The notes beneath the pieces were generated by a model. That model was not told the origin of the DNA and made no database searches. It saw only the letters and a list, made by a program, of their open reading frames with translations. Source: Pseudanabaena mucicola FACHB-723 (GTDB taxonomy: Bacteria > Cyanobacteriota > Cyanobacteriia > Pseudanabaenales > Pseudanabaenaceae). From it: 58,336 nucleotides of DNA. Made by a program: the position numbers and the translations under genes. The first letter of the stretch is position 1; the number at the start of each line of letters is the position of its first letter. The stretch covers positions 1-58,336 of the forward strand of contig NZ_JACJQB010000022.1 in assembly GCF_014696385.1 (NCBI RefSeq), given 5' to 3'. This document shows positions 16,747-26,551 of this stretch, in pieces.

Positions 16747-19700
16747 ATGCTGCTATCAATTTCTACTTTTTTTATCAGAAGACCTGTATTTGCGACGGTC
16801 TGCTCTGTTGTAATTACGCTATTGGGCGCGGTATGTATATTTCTCCTACCCGTCGCTCAGTATCCTGAAATTACGCCGCCCAAAGTCACCGTAACCGCTA
16901 ACTATATTGGCGCAAATGCTGAGGTAGTCGAGTCTACCGTTACCAATATTCTCGAAAGAGAACTCAATGGAATTGAAGGAGTACGTTATATCACTTCGAC
17001 TAGTTCTAATAATGGAACTAGTTCGGTGGATCTTGTTTTTGATCTTGATAAAAATAAAGACTTGGCAGCCGTTGATGTCCAAAACCGTGTATCAACAGTG
17101 GAGTCGCGCTTACCAGGACCAGTACAGCAAACGGGAGTCAGAGTTAGCAAGGAGTCATCAGGCTTTTTGTTTGCGATCGGTGTGTATGCCGAGAAAGGAG
17201 AGTATGACGATCTATATCTGAGCAACTACGCAGATCTATACATTGTTGATGCGATAAAAAAAGTCAATGGCGTTGGCAATGTGATTATCTTTGGGGAACG
17301 CAAATATGCAATGCGTATTTGGCTTGATCCCAATCGTCTATCAGCGCGAGGACTCACAGCGCAGGATGTGGCATCGGCAATTCAGCAGCAAAATCTACAG
17401 GTGGGTGTCGGACAAATTGGACAACAACCCAACCTGCCTGATCAGCAATATCAATTATCGGTTTCGGCAAATGGCAGACTTAAGAGCATTGACGAATTTG
17501 CAGAAATTGTAATTAGAAGTAGTAGTGATGGTTCGCCAATTAAGCTGCGAGATGTCGGGCGTGTGGAATTGGGAGCAGAAAACTATGGATCGTCCCTACG
17601 ATTTAATGGAACTAGGGGGATTGGGTTAGGGGTTTCGCAGTTACCCGATGCGAATGCCTTGGATGTTGCCAAAGCTGTAAAGAAGGTATTGCAGGAATTG
17701 AAGCCTAGCTTCCCTCCCGGTTTGAATTATGAGATTGCCTTTGATACCACTACTTTTATTGAGGCGGGAACGGAAGAAGTTATTGTTTCCTTGTTGATTG
17801 CGATCGCATTGGTGATTGTGATTATTTTCTTGTTCTTGCAAAACTGGCGCTCGACCCTGATTCCTGCGATCGCAATTCCTGTGTCGCTAGTGGGAACCTT
17901 CATTTTTATTAAACTGCTTGATTTTAATATCAATACTCTGACGCTGTTTGGGCTAACCCTCGCGTCGGGACTGGTTGTGGACGATGCGATCGTGGTGGTC
18001 GAAGACATCACCCGTCGGATTCAAGAAAAGGGTGAGTCACCAATCCAAGCTGCCATCGAATCGATGCAAGAACTGCAAGGCGCGATCATTGCTAGTTCGC
18101 TGGTATTGATTGCGGTATTTGTGCCAGTCGCCTTTTTCCCCGGAACCACAGGTCAGTTGTACAAACAATTCGCCTTGACGATTGCTTTTTCGATTACGGT
18201 ATCGACCTTTAATGCCCTGACGCTTTCGCCAACTTTGGCGGCTTTATTGCTAAGACAAAATCAAGAACATAAAAATTGGTTCTTTGATCGGGTGAACTGG
18301 GTGATTGATGGCACTCGCGATAAATATGCTTGGCTCGTGGGCAAGTCCACCAAGTTCAAGGGCTTTGTGATGATCGGCTTTGCGATCGCACTATTTATGA
18401 CCTACTGGGTTTATACGATTGTGCCCAGAGGCTTCTTACCACAGGAAGATCAGGGCTATTTCATTACGATTGTGCAAGCACCTGAAGGTGTTTCGCTCAA
18501 CTATACCGAAAAAGTGCTGGACAACATTGAGGGTATTCTGCGTCGTAAAGATGACAAGGGACAGCCCGCCTATCCTGAAATTGAAAATATTTTTGCGATT
18601 GCTGGCTTTAGCTTTAGTGGCAACACCCCCAACAACGGGATTGTCTTTACCACCCTAAAACCGTGGAAAGAGCGATCGCGATCGGCAACTGAACTAATTG
18701 GTGGATTTGCGCCACAACCCTTTGGGTTACTGCCTGAACTAATTTCGATCAAAGAAGCCTTTGTGGTTCCCTTCCCACCACCTGCGATTCAAGGCTTGAG
18801 TAACTATGGTGGCTTTGAGTTCCAACTTCAGGACAAGGTAAATCAAGGCTTCCCTGAAATCGAGAAAACCATGGGAGCGTTCTTGGGTAAAGCCAGTACC
18901 TATCCTGAACCGAGTCGTCCGATGTTGGCAGGATTGCGTCCGAACTTTAATGGCAATACGCCACAGTTAACTGTGGAGGTTGATCGAGTTAAGGCTAATG
19001 CGCTGCAAGTATCTTTGCAGGATATTTACAGTACATTGCAGACCTTACTCGGTTCGCAATATGTTAATGATTTCAACACCTTTGGGCGTACCTATCGGGT
19101 CTATATCCAAGCCGATGCTCAGTTCCGCGCTAATCCTGAGGATATCAATAAACTATATGTGCGCTCTAGTAACAATCAGATGATTCCCCTCAGTAATTTG
19201 GTAACCGTAACCCAAACCGTTGGACCTTCGATTATTAACCATTACAATCTGTTCCGTTCTGTGCAGATCACAGGCAACACTGCCCCCGGAGTTAGTTCTG
19301 GTCAAGCCATCGATGCGATTACTAAAATTGCTGACGAAGTCTTACCCAAAAGCTTTGGCTACGAATGGTCAGGCTTATCCCTTGAGGAAATTGGCTCTGG
19401 TAGTAGCGCCTTCTTTATTTTTGGTTTAGGGATTGTCTTTGTATTTCTGGTGCTGGCCGCGCAATACGAGAACTATATTGATCCGACGATCATTATGTTG
19501 ACTGTACCGTTAGCGGTGCTGGGAGCGCTGTTAGCAGTCATGCTACGTAGTTTGTTTAATCCTAGTTTTGCCAATGATGTCTACACCCAAATCGGTTTGG
19601 TGATGCTGATTGGCATGGCAAGTAAAAATGCAATTCTGATTGTGGAATTTGCTAACCAATTGCAAGAGCAGGGATTGAGTATTACCAAGGCGGCTGTTGA

Positions 19701-19941
19701 GGCGGCTCAGCAACGTTTGCGCCCGATTTTGATGACTGCATTCTCCACGATCATTGGTATCTTTCCCTTGGTGATTGCCACAGGAGCAGGAGCAGCAGCG
19801 CGGCAATCAATTGGTACGGCAGTAATGGGCGGGATGTGTGTTGCCACCTTACTGAGCTTGTTTATTGTGCCTGTGCTTTACATCGTGATCAAAAAAATTG
19901 AAGAGCGCATGAAGATCGGTGTGCATCATCTTAAGCCATAG
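16747..19941 (+). CDS. RND efflux pump inner-membrane transporter (HAE1/AcrB family)
   Basis: A 1064-residue proton-driven exporter of the AcrB/MexB class with twelve membrane helices and two large periplasmic loops. The proton-relay acids are intact in TM4 (GLVVDDAIVVVED), and the TM10 lysine is present (GMASKNAILIVEFANQ). The N-terminus FIRRPVFATVCSVVITLLG and the PVAQYPEITPP segment are diagnostic. HAE1 pumps need a periplasmic adaptor and an outer-membrane channel, but neither flanks the gene, so they must be encoded elsewhere. Substrates are unknown. A weak hairpin with a T-run follows. Confidence 0.95.
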   Translation: MLLSISTFFIRRPVFATVCSVVITLLGAVCIFLLPVAQYPEITPPKVTVTANYIGANAEVVESTVTNILERELNGIEGVRYITSTSSNNGTSSVDLVFDLDKNKDLAAVDVQNRVSTVESRLPGPVQQTGVRVSKESSGFLFAIGVYAEKGEYDDLYLSNYADLYIVDAIKKVNGVGNVIIFGERKYAMRIWLDPNRLSARGLTAQDVASAIQQQNLQVGVGQIGQQPNLPDQQYQLSVSANGRLKSIDEFAEIVIRSSSDGSPIKLRDVGRVELGAENYGSSLRFNGTRGIGLGVSQLPDANALDVAKAVKKVLQELKPSFPPGLNYEIAFDTTTFIEAGTEEVIVSLLIAIALVIVIIFLFLQNWRSTLIPAIAIPVSLVGTFIFIKLLDFNINTLTLFGLTLASGLVVDDAIVVVEDITRRIQEKGESPIQAAIESMQELQGAIIASSLVLIAVFVPVAFFPGTTGQLYKQFALTIAFSITVSTFNALTLSPTLAALLLRQNQEHKNWFFDRVNWVIDGTRDKYAWLVGKSTKFKGFVMIGFAIALFMTYWVYTIVPRGFLPQEDQGYFITIVQAPEGVSLNYTEKVLDNIEGILRRKDDKGQPAYPEIENIFAIAGFSFSGNTPNNGIVFTTLKPWKERSRSATELIGGFAPQPFGLLPELISIKEAFVVPFPPPAIQGLSNYGGFEFQLQDKVNQGFPEIEKTMGAFLGKASTYPEPSRPMLAGLRPNFNGNTPQLTVEVDRVKANALQVSLQDIYSTLQTLLGSQYVNDFNTFGRTYRVYIQADAQFRANPEDINKLYVRSSNNQMIPLSNLVTVTQTVGPSIINHYNLFRSVQITGNTAPGVSSGQAIDAITKIADEVLPKSFGYEWSGLSLEEIGSGSSAFFIFGLGIVFVFLVLAAQYENYIDPTIIMLTVPLAVLGALLAVMLRSLFNPSFANDVYTQIGLVMLIGMASKNAILIVEFANQLQEQGLSITKAAVEAAQQRLRPILMTAFSTIIGIFPLVIATGAGAAARQSIGTAVMGGMCVATLLSLFIVPVLYIVIKKIEERMKIGVHHLKP

Positions 19942-19950
19942 CGAATATGA

Positions 19951-19976
19951 GGGGGGCGCTTTACACTCCCCTTTTT
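19951..19976 (+). terminator. Terminator of the RND gene
   Basis: GGGGGGCG and CACTCCCC pair over about 8 bases with a wobble and a mismatch, followed by TTTTT. It is the least regular of the hairpins here. Confidence 0.55.
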
Positions 19977-20073
19977 AGTTACGATATTTTAGCTACTGTA
20001 TAATTATGTCGCGCCCGTTACATCAGGTGCGATATCGTTTTTTTATTCAAAGTTTTTTTATTCAAAAATCCCC

Positions 20074-21516
20074 ATGACCCTCCGCATTTACAACACACTC
20101 AGCCGACGCAAAGAAGAATTTATTCCCATCAACGCGGGGATGGTCAAGATGTATGTTTGTGGGGTAACTGTCTATGATTATTGCCATTTAGGTCATGCCA
20201 GAGCCTATGTGGTTTGGGATATGATTCGACGCTATTTAGGAACTAAATATCAAGTTCAGTTTGTACAAAATATTACTGATATTGATGACAAGATTTTGAA
20301 GCGGGCGCAGGAACGAAATACCACGATGCAGGCGATTGCTAATCAATTTATCGCCACCTACGATGAAGATATGGCAAGGCTAAATATTGCTCCAGCCAAT
20401 GTCTATCCCCGTGCTACGGAGTCAATTCCTGAAATTATTGACTTGATTCAGAAGTTAATTGATCAAGACTATGCCTATGCCTCTGGTGGGGATGTCTATT
20501 ACGCCGTGCAGAAATTTCCTAGCTATGGCAAGCTGTCGGGGCGCAAACTTGCAGATATGCAGGCGGGGGCAAGTGGAAGAGTTGATGAGCAAGAAGAACA
20601 GAAACGCTATCCCTTTGACTTTGCTCTTTGGAAGTCTGCAAAACCCAACGAACCTTTTTGGGAATCGCCTTGGGGGAATGGTCGCCCCGGATGGCATATT
20701 GAATGTTCGGCAATGGTGCGATCGCATTTAGGTGAAACCATTGATATCCATGCGGGTGGCGCAGATTTACAATTCCCTCACCATGAAAATGAAATCGCGC
20801 AGTCGGAGGCGGGCTATGGTAAAAACCTTGCTAAATATTGGATGCATAACGGTTTCGTGAATATCGATGGCGAGAAGATGTCAAAGTCATTAAACAATTT
20901 CAAAACGGTTCGTGATTTGTTTGGCTATTTTGACCCCATGGCAATCCGCCTATTCATTTTGCAAGCCCAATATCGCCAGCCGATTGACTTTACTGAAGAT
21001 GCGATTAATGCAGCGACTAAAGGATGGGAGACGATTCGCGATGGTATGTTATTTGCAGCGGATTTTGGCACAAAATTGGGTTGGCAAAATCTAGAGGTTG
21101 CCGATCGCAATTCTGTGGCAGATGCGATCGCAGGTTTTGAGGAGGCGATGGATGATGACTTTAATACTTCGGTGGCGATATCCCATGTGTTTGAACTCGC
21201 CAAAAAGTTACGCGCCGAGCGCAACTCGATTTCCCATGCTGGTAAAGCTGCGGCAAGTTCAGAGGTACTTTTGCGGGAGTGGAAAGCCCTGAGCTATATG
21301 ACTGAGGTTTTGGGCTTTGTTGCTGATATTTGCGATCGCAAAACTTCATCAGAAAGCATTAGTGAAGTAGAAATTGAGGCATTAATTCAGCAACGAATTG
21401 AGGCAAAGAAGGCAAAGAACTATCAAGAGGGCGATCGCATTCGTAATTATCTCAAAGACAAAGGAATTACTTTAGTAGATCAAAAAGATGGAACTACTCG
21501 CTGGCTGAAGGCATAA
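20074..21516 (+). CDS. cysS: Cysteinyl-tRNA synthetase
   Basis: Charges tRNA-Cys. This 480-residue class Ia synthetase has the HIGH-type HLGH (38-41), KMSKS (268-272) and the zinc ligands Cys29, Cys211, His236 and Glu240 that discriminate cysteine. The segment WHIECSAM carries the second cysteine. The C-terminal anticodon-binding domain is complete. ATG 20074 matches the family start. It is followed by a palindrome shared with the convergent methyltransferase gene. Confidence 0.97.
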   Translation: MTLRIYNTLSRRKEEFIPINAGMVKMYVCGVTVYDYCHLGHARAYVVWDMIRRYLGTKYQVQFVQNITDIDDKILKRAQERNTTMQAIANQFIATYDEDMARLNIAPANVYPRATESIPEIIDLIQKLIDQDYAYASGGDVYYAVQKFPSYGKLSGRKLADMQAGASGRVDEQEEQKRYPFDFALWKSAKPNEPFWESPWGNGRPGWHIECSAMVRSHLGETIDIHAGGADLQFPHHENEIAQSEAGYGKNLAKYWMHNGFVNIDGEKMSKSLNNFKTVRDLFGYFDPMAIRLFILQAQYRQPIDFTEDAINAATKGWETIRDGMLFAADFGTKLGWQNLEVADRNSVADAIAGFEEAMDDDFNTSVAISHVFELAKKLRAERNSISHAGKAAASSEVLLREWKALSYMTEVLGFVADICDRKTSSESISEVEIEALIQQRIEAKKAKNYQEGDRIRNYLKDKGITLVDQKDGTTRWLKA

Positions 21517-21524
21517 AACCTAAA

Positions 21525-21559
21525 AGCTGATAACACCCGTATTGCGAGCGTTATCAGCT
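21525..21559. terminator. Palindrome between cysS and the DNA methyltransferase
   Basis: Arms 21525-21534 and 21550-21559 (AGCTGATAAC / GTTATCAGCT) are perfect, with a 15-base GC-rich loop. It overlaps the stop codon of the minus-strand methyltransferase gene. Confidence 0.65.
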
Positions 21560-22826
21560 AAAGCTTTAAATGAGAACTAACTCCATATCGCTTGGCTGCC
21601 CTCAACATTTTTAGGTGAAGTCCACCGTCATCAATGAGCGAAATTGACTGCTCAGGCTTGGAGATTTGATTTCCTAAAACCTGCATAATTTGCACAGCAA
21701 CCGATCTCGCTAATAACGGAGGGACAGAATTACCTATTTGCCGAAATCCATGCCACTTGGTGCTATGGAATCGAAACCAGTCGGGATAGGAATGTAATCG
21801 CGCAGCTTCGCGGACGGTGATGCAACGTGGCGCATAGGGATGGATTGGACGCGGAGCCGTAAACCCTCCACGGGTGCTAGGTGTCCCTGCCCTTAAAGTA
21901 TTGGATATACCATGGGGATCGAGTTTTAAAAAGTGGCTCACCTTGTCAAGTTTGCCATGGGCCGTTGCGCGAAATCTCTCAATGGAAGCAGGGCTATGGG
22001 CAGTAGCCATACTAGAAGTTAGTAAATTGCGATCGGAGTCACGAGGATAGGAGAAGTCATGAAAATCGGTGCGTAAACCTCTTAAATAGGCACTGTAATC
22101 ACTCTTTGGTTCCGCAAACTCCACAATGCAAGCATCATGCTTGATTAATTCAGGATATTGATCAAGATCAGGTAAATCTGCGATCGCTTCATGAACAGTC
22201 GGACTATCGGGTAAATGGACAAATTCCTTCGGCACATTCTTGACTTTAGCTGGTTTTGTCTTAGCCGATGGATATTTAGGAAGTATTAGTTCTTGTTGAC
22301 AACCAATCAGAAAAAGTCGCTCACGATTTTGGGGAATGCCAAAATAGGAAGCATTGAGAACTTGATAGGGTCTCAGAATTTGATAACCGTTGTCTTCAAA
22401 ATTGGCAATAACATCATTGATAACCTGTTGGTGATCACCGATGGTTAGACCCTTCACGTTCTCCATTACAAAATATTTGGGATGCAGCTCAAGCACCAAA
22501 CGCATGAAATGCACGATTAACTCATTGCGCGGATCATCAATGGCGCGTTTACCGATTAATGAAAAACCTTGACAGGGTGGTCCCCCAAAGACAACATCAA
22601 TTTTGCGATCGCCTATTTGCGACTTGTGGCGAATGTCATCCCCTGAAATATCGATAATGCTGCGACAAATCACCTTCCACATCGGGAAGTTATATTCATG
22701 GGTGGCACAGTGAATCGGATCGATCTCCACGGCAGCAAGTACATCAAATCCAGCTTGCTCAAACCCCAGCGTCATCCCGCCCGCCCCTGCAAATAAATCC
22801 ACTGCGATCGGTCGTTGATTTCCCAT
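21558..22826 (-). CDS. DNA (cytosine-5) methyltransferase, apparently without a restriction enzyme
   Basis: A 422-residue m5C methyltransferase with the motifs in order: I (DLFAGAGGMTLGFEQAG), IV (GGPPCQGFS, catalytic Cys85), VI (MENVKG), VIII (QNRERLFLIG), a variable target-recognition region, IX (REAARLHSYPD) and X (QIGNSVPP). No endonuclease, Vsr or specificity gene is adjacent, so it looks like an orphan enzyme. Orphan cyanobacterial m5C enzymes such as the one encoded by Synechocystis slr0214 methylate CGATCG, the core of HIP1, which is very frequent here. That specificity is an inference for this protein. I start at ATG 22826; TTG 22835 is also in frame. Confidence 0.93.
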   Translation of the reverse strand: MGNQRPIAVDLFAGAGGMTLGFEQAGFDVLAAVEIDPIHCATHEYNFPMWKVICRSIIDISGDDIRHKSQIGDRKIDVVFGGPPCQGFSLIGKRAIDDPRNELIVHFMRLVLELHPKYFVMENVKGLTIGDHQQVINDVIANFEDNGYQILRPYQVLNASYFGIPQNRERLFLIGCQQELILPKYPSAKTKPAKVKNVPKEFVHLPDSPTVHEAIADLPDLDQYPELIKHDACIVEFAEPKSDYSAYLRGLRTDFHDFSYPRDSDRNLLTSSMATAHSPASIERFRATAHGKLDKVSHFLKLDPHGISNTLRAGTPSTRGGFTAPRPIHPYAPRCITVREAARLHSYPDWFRFHSTKWHGFRQIGNSVPPLLARSVAVQIMQVLGNQISKPEQSISLIDDGGLHLKMLRAAKRYGVSSHLKL

Positions 22827-22885
22827 AGTCCACAAAGCATCTAGATATCAGCACAGAAAGCCATTGTAATATAGCGGCAACCTGC

Positions 22886-22928
22886 TTAAACTTTAAAAGC
22901 CTTGCTTTGCAAGGCTTTTAAAGTTTAA
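22886..22928. terminator. 20-bp perfect palindrome at the end of the ABC operon
   Basis: Arms 22886-22905 and 22909-22928 are exact reverse complements around TTT closed by CTTGC/GCAAG. It abuts the stop codon of the last gene of the uptake operon (22930) on the minus strand. Confidence 0.8.
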
Positions 22929-22929
22929 G

Positions 22930-23856
22930 TTATTCATTCGTCCCTAAAGCTCCTGGCGAGCCAGTTAATGTCCTACGTGGTGAACAAGTTGCGATCGTGA
23001 TGATCAAGGTCATGATGTATGGAGCGGCATTAAATAGGTAATAGTAGGAAGTGACTCCCACAGCTTGTAATGCAGGACCAATTGCCTGTGCGCCTCCAAA
23101 CAATAATGATGCCCATAGGCAATGGACTGGCTGCCATCGTGCAAAAATTACAAGGGCAACCGCCATCAAACCTTGACCACTAGAGATTCTTTCTGACCAA
23201 AGCCCAGGATAATAAAGAGATAAACTTGCACCGCCAATTCCTGCTAAAAAACTGCCTGCCACAATGGCTCCAGTTCTGACACCAACTACAGAAATTCCCA
23301 TCGCTCTCGCGGCACTGGGGCTATCGCCTACGGCACGCACATATAGCCCCAAACGGGTAGAACTAAAAAACCACTGCATTAACGGTGCGATCGCAATACC
23401 AATTAATAACAAAGGACTAATCTTGAGTGCATCTTGCACCTGTGGATAGCTACTCCAATTGCCTAATTCAAATACAGGTAAGGGAATTGCTTTGGGCTGA
23501 ATAAATGACTTGCCAAAAAAGAACGCAATGCCACTACCAAAGATAATCATGGCAATCCCTACAGCAACATCACTTACCCTTGGGCGTTGTGACAACCATG
23601 CATGGATTAGACCTAAGCCAACACCTGCCATCCCTGCGGCAATAACGCCCAGCCAAGGTGATTTAGTCAAATATGAGACGGCATAGGCAGTCATCGCGCC
23701 TGTTAGCAAAGTTCCTTCCAGTCCCAGATTAATCTTGCCTGCTTTTTCGGTGAGACATTCACCCAAACTAACAAATAGAAATGGCGCGCTCCCTCGAAAT
23801 GTCCCTGCCAGAATTGCAAGAGGCACACTCATCCAGCCTAGTGAAGTATCTGTCAT
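22930..23856 (-). CDS. ABC transporter permease, BMP/NupQ type
   Basis: A 308-residue inner-membrane permease of the nucleoside/simple-sugar (BPD_transp_2) class, similar in layout to B. subtilis NupQ/YufQ. It has about eight to ten hydrophobic helices and the family stretches LTEKAGKINLGLEGTLLTGA and RAVGDSPSAARAMGIS, the latter being the cytoplasmic loop that contacts the ATPase. It lies 25 bases after the other permease and belongs to the same transcript with the lipoprotein gene upstream. Guanosine or other nucleosides are the expected cargo. Confidence 0.9.
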   Translation of the reverse strand: MTDTSLGWMSVPLAILAGTFRGSAPFLFVSLGECLTEKAGKINLGLEGTLLTGAMTAYAVSYLTKSPWLGVIAAGMAGVGLGLIHAWLSQRPRVSDVAVGIAMIIFGSGIAFFFGKSFIQPKAIPLPVFELGNWSSYPQVQDALKISPLLLIGIAIAPLMQWFFSSTRLGLYVRAVGDSPSAARAMGISVVGVRTGAIVAGSFLAGIGGASLSLYYPGLWSERISSGQGLMAVALVIFARWQPVHCLWASLLFGGAQAIGPALQAVGVTSYYYLFNAAPYIMTLIITIATCSPRRTLTGSPGALGTNE

Positions 23857-23868
23857 AGTTTTGAGTTA

Positions 23869-23898
23869 TTTTTAAGTTTACTTATACTGAACTACTTA
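23869..23898 (+). repeat. Tail of the hairpin family inside a permease gene end
   Basis: TTTTAAGTTTACTTATAC followed by TGAACTACTTA. It matches the tails at 8461, 15891 and 41005 but has no large palindrome before it. It supplies the last codons and the stop (23882-23884) of the minus-strand permease. Confidence 0.55.
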
Positions 23899-24973
23899 CC
23901 GAATTTTGAATTTCGACTTCAGGTTCACGATCCTTAAAAAAGTCTAGGCGACCATACAGTGACTCACTAAAGAGAATTGCTAAGAAGACAATTCCTTGGA
24001 AAAGTAAAACTGTGGCATCTGGTAAACCAAACGAACGCTGAAGGGCGCTACCACTGGCAAGAATGCCACCCATGAGTACAGCGACCAGTACAGCAACCAA
24101 TGGGTTTTGTCTGGCAATAAAGGCAACTAAAATACCGCTATAGCCATAATCGGAATTAAGAGAAGAATTCGCACTCCCATGCACTGCGGCAATTTCTACC
24201 ATGCCCGCTAAACCTGCACAGGAGCCACCCAAGAAGCTGATGATTAAGGTAAGTTTGCCCACGGGTAAGCCAGCTATTTTGGCAGCGCGGATATTGCCAC
24301 CAACAGTACGAACGGCAAATCCAAAAGTAGTACGCTTCATCAAAAAGTAGCCGATTGCACAGGCAACTAACCCATAAATCAAACCGTAATGGACGCGAGT
24401 ATTGGGAATATTCTGAAGCATGTTGATTGCTTCAAGGGGAAAACTAGAAGGCTTATTTAAACTTGCGGGATCGCGCATGGGCCCCTCGACAAGGGTGTTC
24501 AGCAATGCGATCGCAATATAGTTCATCAACAAGCTACTAATCGTTTCATTTACGCCACGATAATATCTAATTGCGCCCACAAAAGTAATCCATAGTCCGC
24601 CCGCTAGCAGACCGCCCATTGCCATCCCAATCTGTACCAGCATCGGTGGTAGTGCCGATATCGACAACCCAACTGCGATAGCACCTAGACCACCCACGAT
24701 TAATGCGCCTTCATTGCCAATAATAGTCAGTCCTAACATGGCAGGCAAGGCCGTACATAGGGATGTCAACATCAATGGTGCTGACCGAATTAAGGTTCCT
24801 TGCCAAGAAAAGCTATTGCCGAAAGCAGATTGATAAATCGTCCCGTAAATTGCGATCGGATTTTTTCCTTGTATAGCGCAGAAAATTCCAAATACAAATA
24901 ATGAGACAATCAATGCTGCGATCGGAATCACAATGTTTTCAGATCGAGAACGCCAATGATCGCGAAAACCCAT
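23882..24973 (-). CDS. ABC transporter permease, BMP/NupP type
   Basis: A permease of about 363 residues, partner of the gene at 22930 and similar to NupP/YufP. A basic start leads into the first helix (IVIPIAALIVSLFVFGIF). The coupling-loop stretch VRTVGGNIRAAKIAGLPVGK is the expected EAA-like site. The frame opens at 25000 with two extra ATGs; I prefer 24973 (MGFRDHW), which gives a short cytoplasmic start, but the longer form cannot be excluded. Its last codons come from a repeat tail, so the C-terminus may differ from close relatives. Confidence 0.87.
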   Translation of the reverse strand: MGFRDHWRSRSENIVIPIAALIVSLFVFGIFCAIQGKNPIAIYGTIYQSAFGNSFSWQGTLIRSAPLMLTSLCTALPAMLGLTIIGNEGALIVGGLGAIAVGLSISALPPMLVQIGMAMGGLLAGGLWITFVGAIRYYRGVNETISSLLMNYIAIALLNTLVEGPMRDPASLNKPSSFPLEAINMLQNIPNTRVHYGLIYGLVACAIGYFLMKRTTFGFAVRTVGGNIRAAKIAGLPVGKLTLIISFLGGSCAGLAGMVEIAAVHGSANSSLNSDYGYSGILVAFIARQNPLVAVLVAVLMGGILASGSALQRSFGLPDATVLLFQGIVFLAILFSESLYGRLDFFKDREPEVEIQNSVSSSV

Positions 24974-25053
24974 AGTTATATACCCATAGATATGCATCAA
25001 AATGAGAGAGTCTTGCGATCTTTTATTTACCGCAAGACTCCTAGAATCAATTG

Positions 25054-26244
25054 CTAGCCAATGCTACCAATTACTCCTTCAACCAACCAATTCATCTTTT
25101 CTAGATCAATATCTTTCTGTTTGAATTGTTTATCCTTCTCAATGACAACCTTACCAGTGTTATCCTTGATTTCGCCCGCATAGATGATCATGGAACCATC
25201 CATAAACTTCGCAATCACCTTCTCAGCTTCCTTCTTGGCTTCAGCACTAACAGCACTACCAAATTCAGAAATCTTACAGAAACCCTCCTTCAGTCCACCG
25301 CGCACTAAATGAGGAATACCACCATCAACAACGGACTTACCAGCTTTAAAATCCTCAACATACTTGGTATAGATATTTCCCCAATTCCATTCCGCACCTG
25401 TGAGATAGCCATTAGGTGCAAGTTTGGATTGATTGGTATGATAGCCAGTGCAGAATATCTTCCGTTTTTCAGCAGTTTCCATGACCACTTTCGGGCTGTC
25501 AACGTGACAAGTCAACACATCTACACCTTGGTCAATCATGCTATTCGAGGCTTCCGCTTCCTTAACAGGGATAGACCAATCACCCGTGAAGATGACTTGT
25601 ACAGTTGCCTTGGGGTTGACACTGCGAGCACCCAGGGTATAGCTATTGATATTCCGAAGTACCTGTGGAATCGGTTTCGCCGCTACAAATCCTAATTTGC
25701 CAGACTTAGTTGTCAAACCAGCTACTACACCTGCGACATATTGCGCTTCATCAATGTATCCGTAGTAGCTTCCCACATTCTTAGGATGCTTACCTTCCTC
25801 ATACATGCCACCACAATGGAAGAACTGCACTTTAGGATTTTCGGCGGCAATCTTGAGAATATGGGGATCAAAATATCCAAATGATGTTGGAAAAAGAACT
25901 GATACGCCATTCTGATTAATCATGCTGAGCATGGTTTCCTGAACTGTCGCAGTTTCCGCAACACTTGCTTCGTTAACTGTTTTGACATTCGGCAGTTTAG
26001 CAATTATTTCAGAACCTTCAAAATGAGCTTGACTATAGCCAAAATCATCCTTTGGTCCAACATAGATAAACCCAATATTTAATGCTGAATCTGTTGTTGT
26101 ACCCGTTGCACCTGTTGTACCTGTTGTGTTTGGTGTTGGTGTTTGCTCTGTACAACCCACCCAAAGTTGGGAAGTTGCACCGAAAGCTGCTGTTGCGATC
26201 GCACCTCTAATAAACTTACGACGGGGGATATAAATTGGACTCAT
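25054..26244 (-). CDS. BMP-family nucleoside-binding lipoprotein
   Basis: Substrate-binding protein of 396 residues. The N-terminus carries a twin-arginine-like RRKFIRG, a hydrophobic stretch and Cys31 in LWVGC, so it is exported and lipid-anchored. A Thr/Gly-rich linker (about 34-50) precedes the PBP1 fold. Family segments include IGFIYVGPKDDFGYSQAHF, and GYIDEAQYVAGVVAGL in the middle. BMP proteins bind purine nucleosides. The gene starts the operon with the two permeases, but no ATP-binding gene (NupO type) follows, so the ATPase must come from another locus. Confidence 0.92.
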   Translation of the reverse strand: MSPIYIPRRKFIRGAIATAAFGATSQLWVGCTEQTPTPNTTGTTGATGTTTDSALNIGFIYVGPKDDFGYSQAHFEGSEIIAKLPNVKTVNEASVAETATVQETMLSMINQNGVSVLFPTSFGYFDPHILKIAAENPKVQFFHCGGMYEEGKHPKNVGSYYGYIDEAQYVAGVVAGLTTKSGKLGFVAAKPIPQVLRNINSYTLGARSVNPKATVQVIFTGDWSIPVKEAEASNSMIDQGVDVLTCHVDSPKVVMETAEKRKIFCTGYHTNQSKLAPNGYLTGAEWNWGNIYTKYVEDFKAGKSVVDGGIPHLVRGGLKEGFCKISEFGSAVSAEAKKEAEKVIAKFMDGSMIIYAGEIKDNTGKVVIEKDKQFKQKDIDLEKMNWLVEGVIGSIG

Positions 26245-26551
26245 GCCTTCACACCTTAGAAAGATTGAATGTACCGCGAGTTAAATAAAACCAAGACGGA
26301 TTATTTACAGTATTTCTAGAATTTAGCAAATATCACAGATCATAAATGTATTAATACTAACCTGAACTACTAATAGCAATTCACGAAAACGTGACAACAC
26401 TTTTGGGAATTAATAAACAATCTCAGCAAAGAATTTTAGAATTAAAAATAGCTATGCTACTTTTAATTCTCGGATAGAGAGCAATGTCTTTGAAACACAA
26501 AAGGGCGTGCTTGGCACACCCTTTTATTGAGCAAAACTTTAGATTTCGTAA
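26245..26551. other. Region between the BMP operon and the porin gene
   Basis: It holds the BMP leader (minus strand), with AATTTAGCAAATA at 26320-26332 and a TAAGGTGTGAAGG segment next to the start codon, and the porin terminator at 26499-26525. No gene or RNA is evident. Confidence 0.55.
26499..26525. terminator. 12-bp palindrome, terminator of the porin gene
   Basis: AAAAGGGCGTGC and GCACACCCTTTT pair with one mismatch around TTG. On the minus strand it follows the porin stop and ends in a T-run. Confidence 0.75.
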
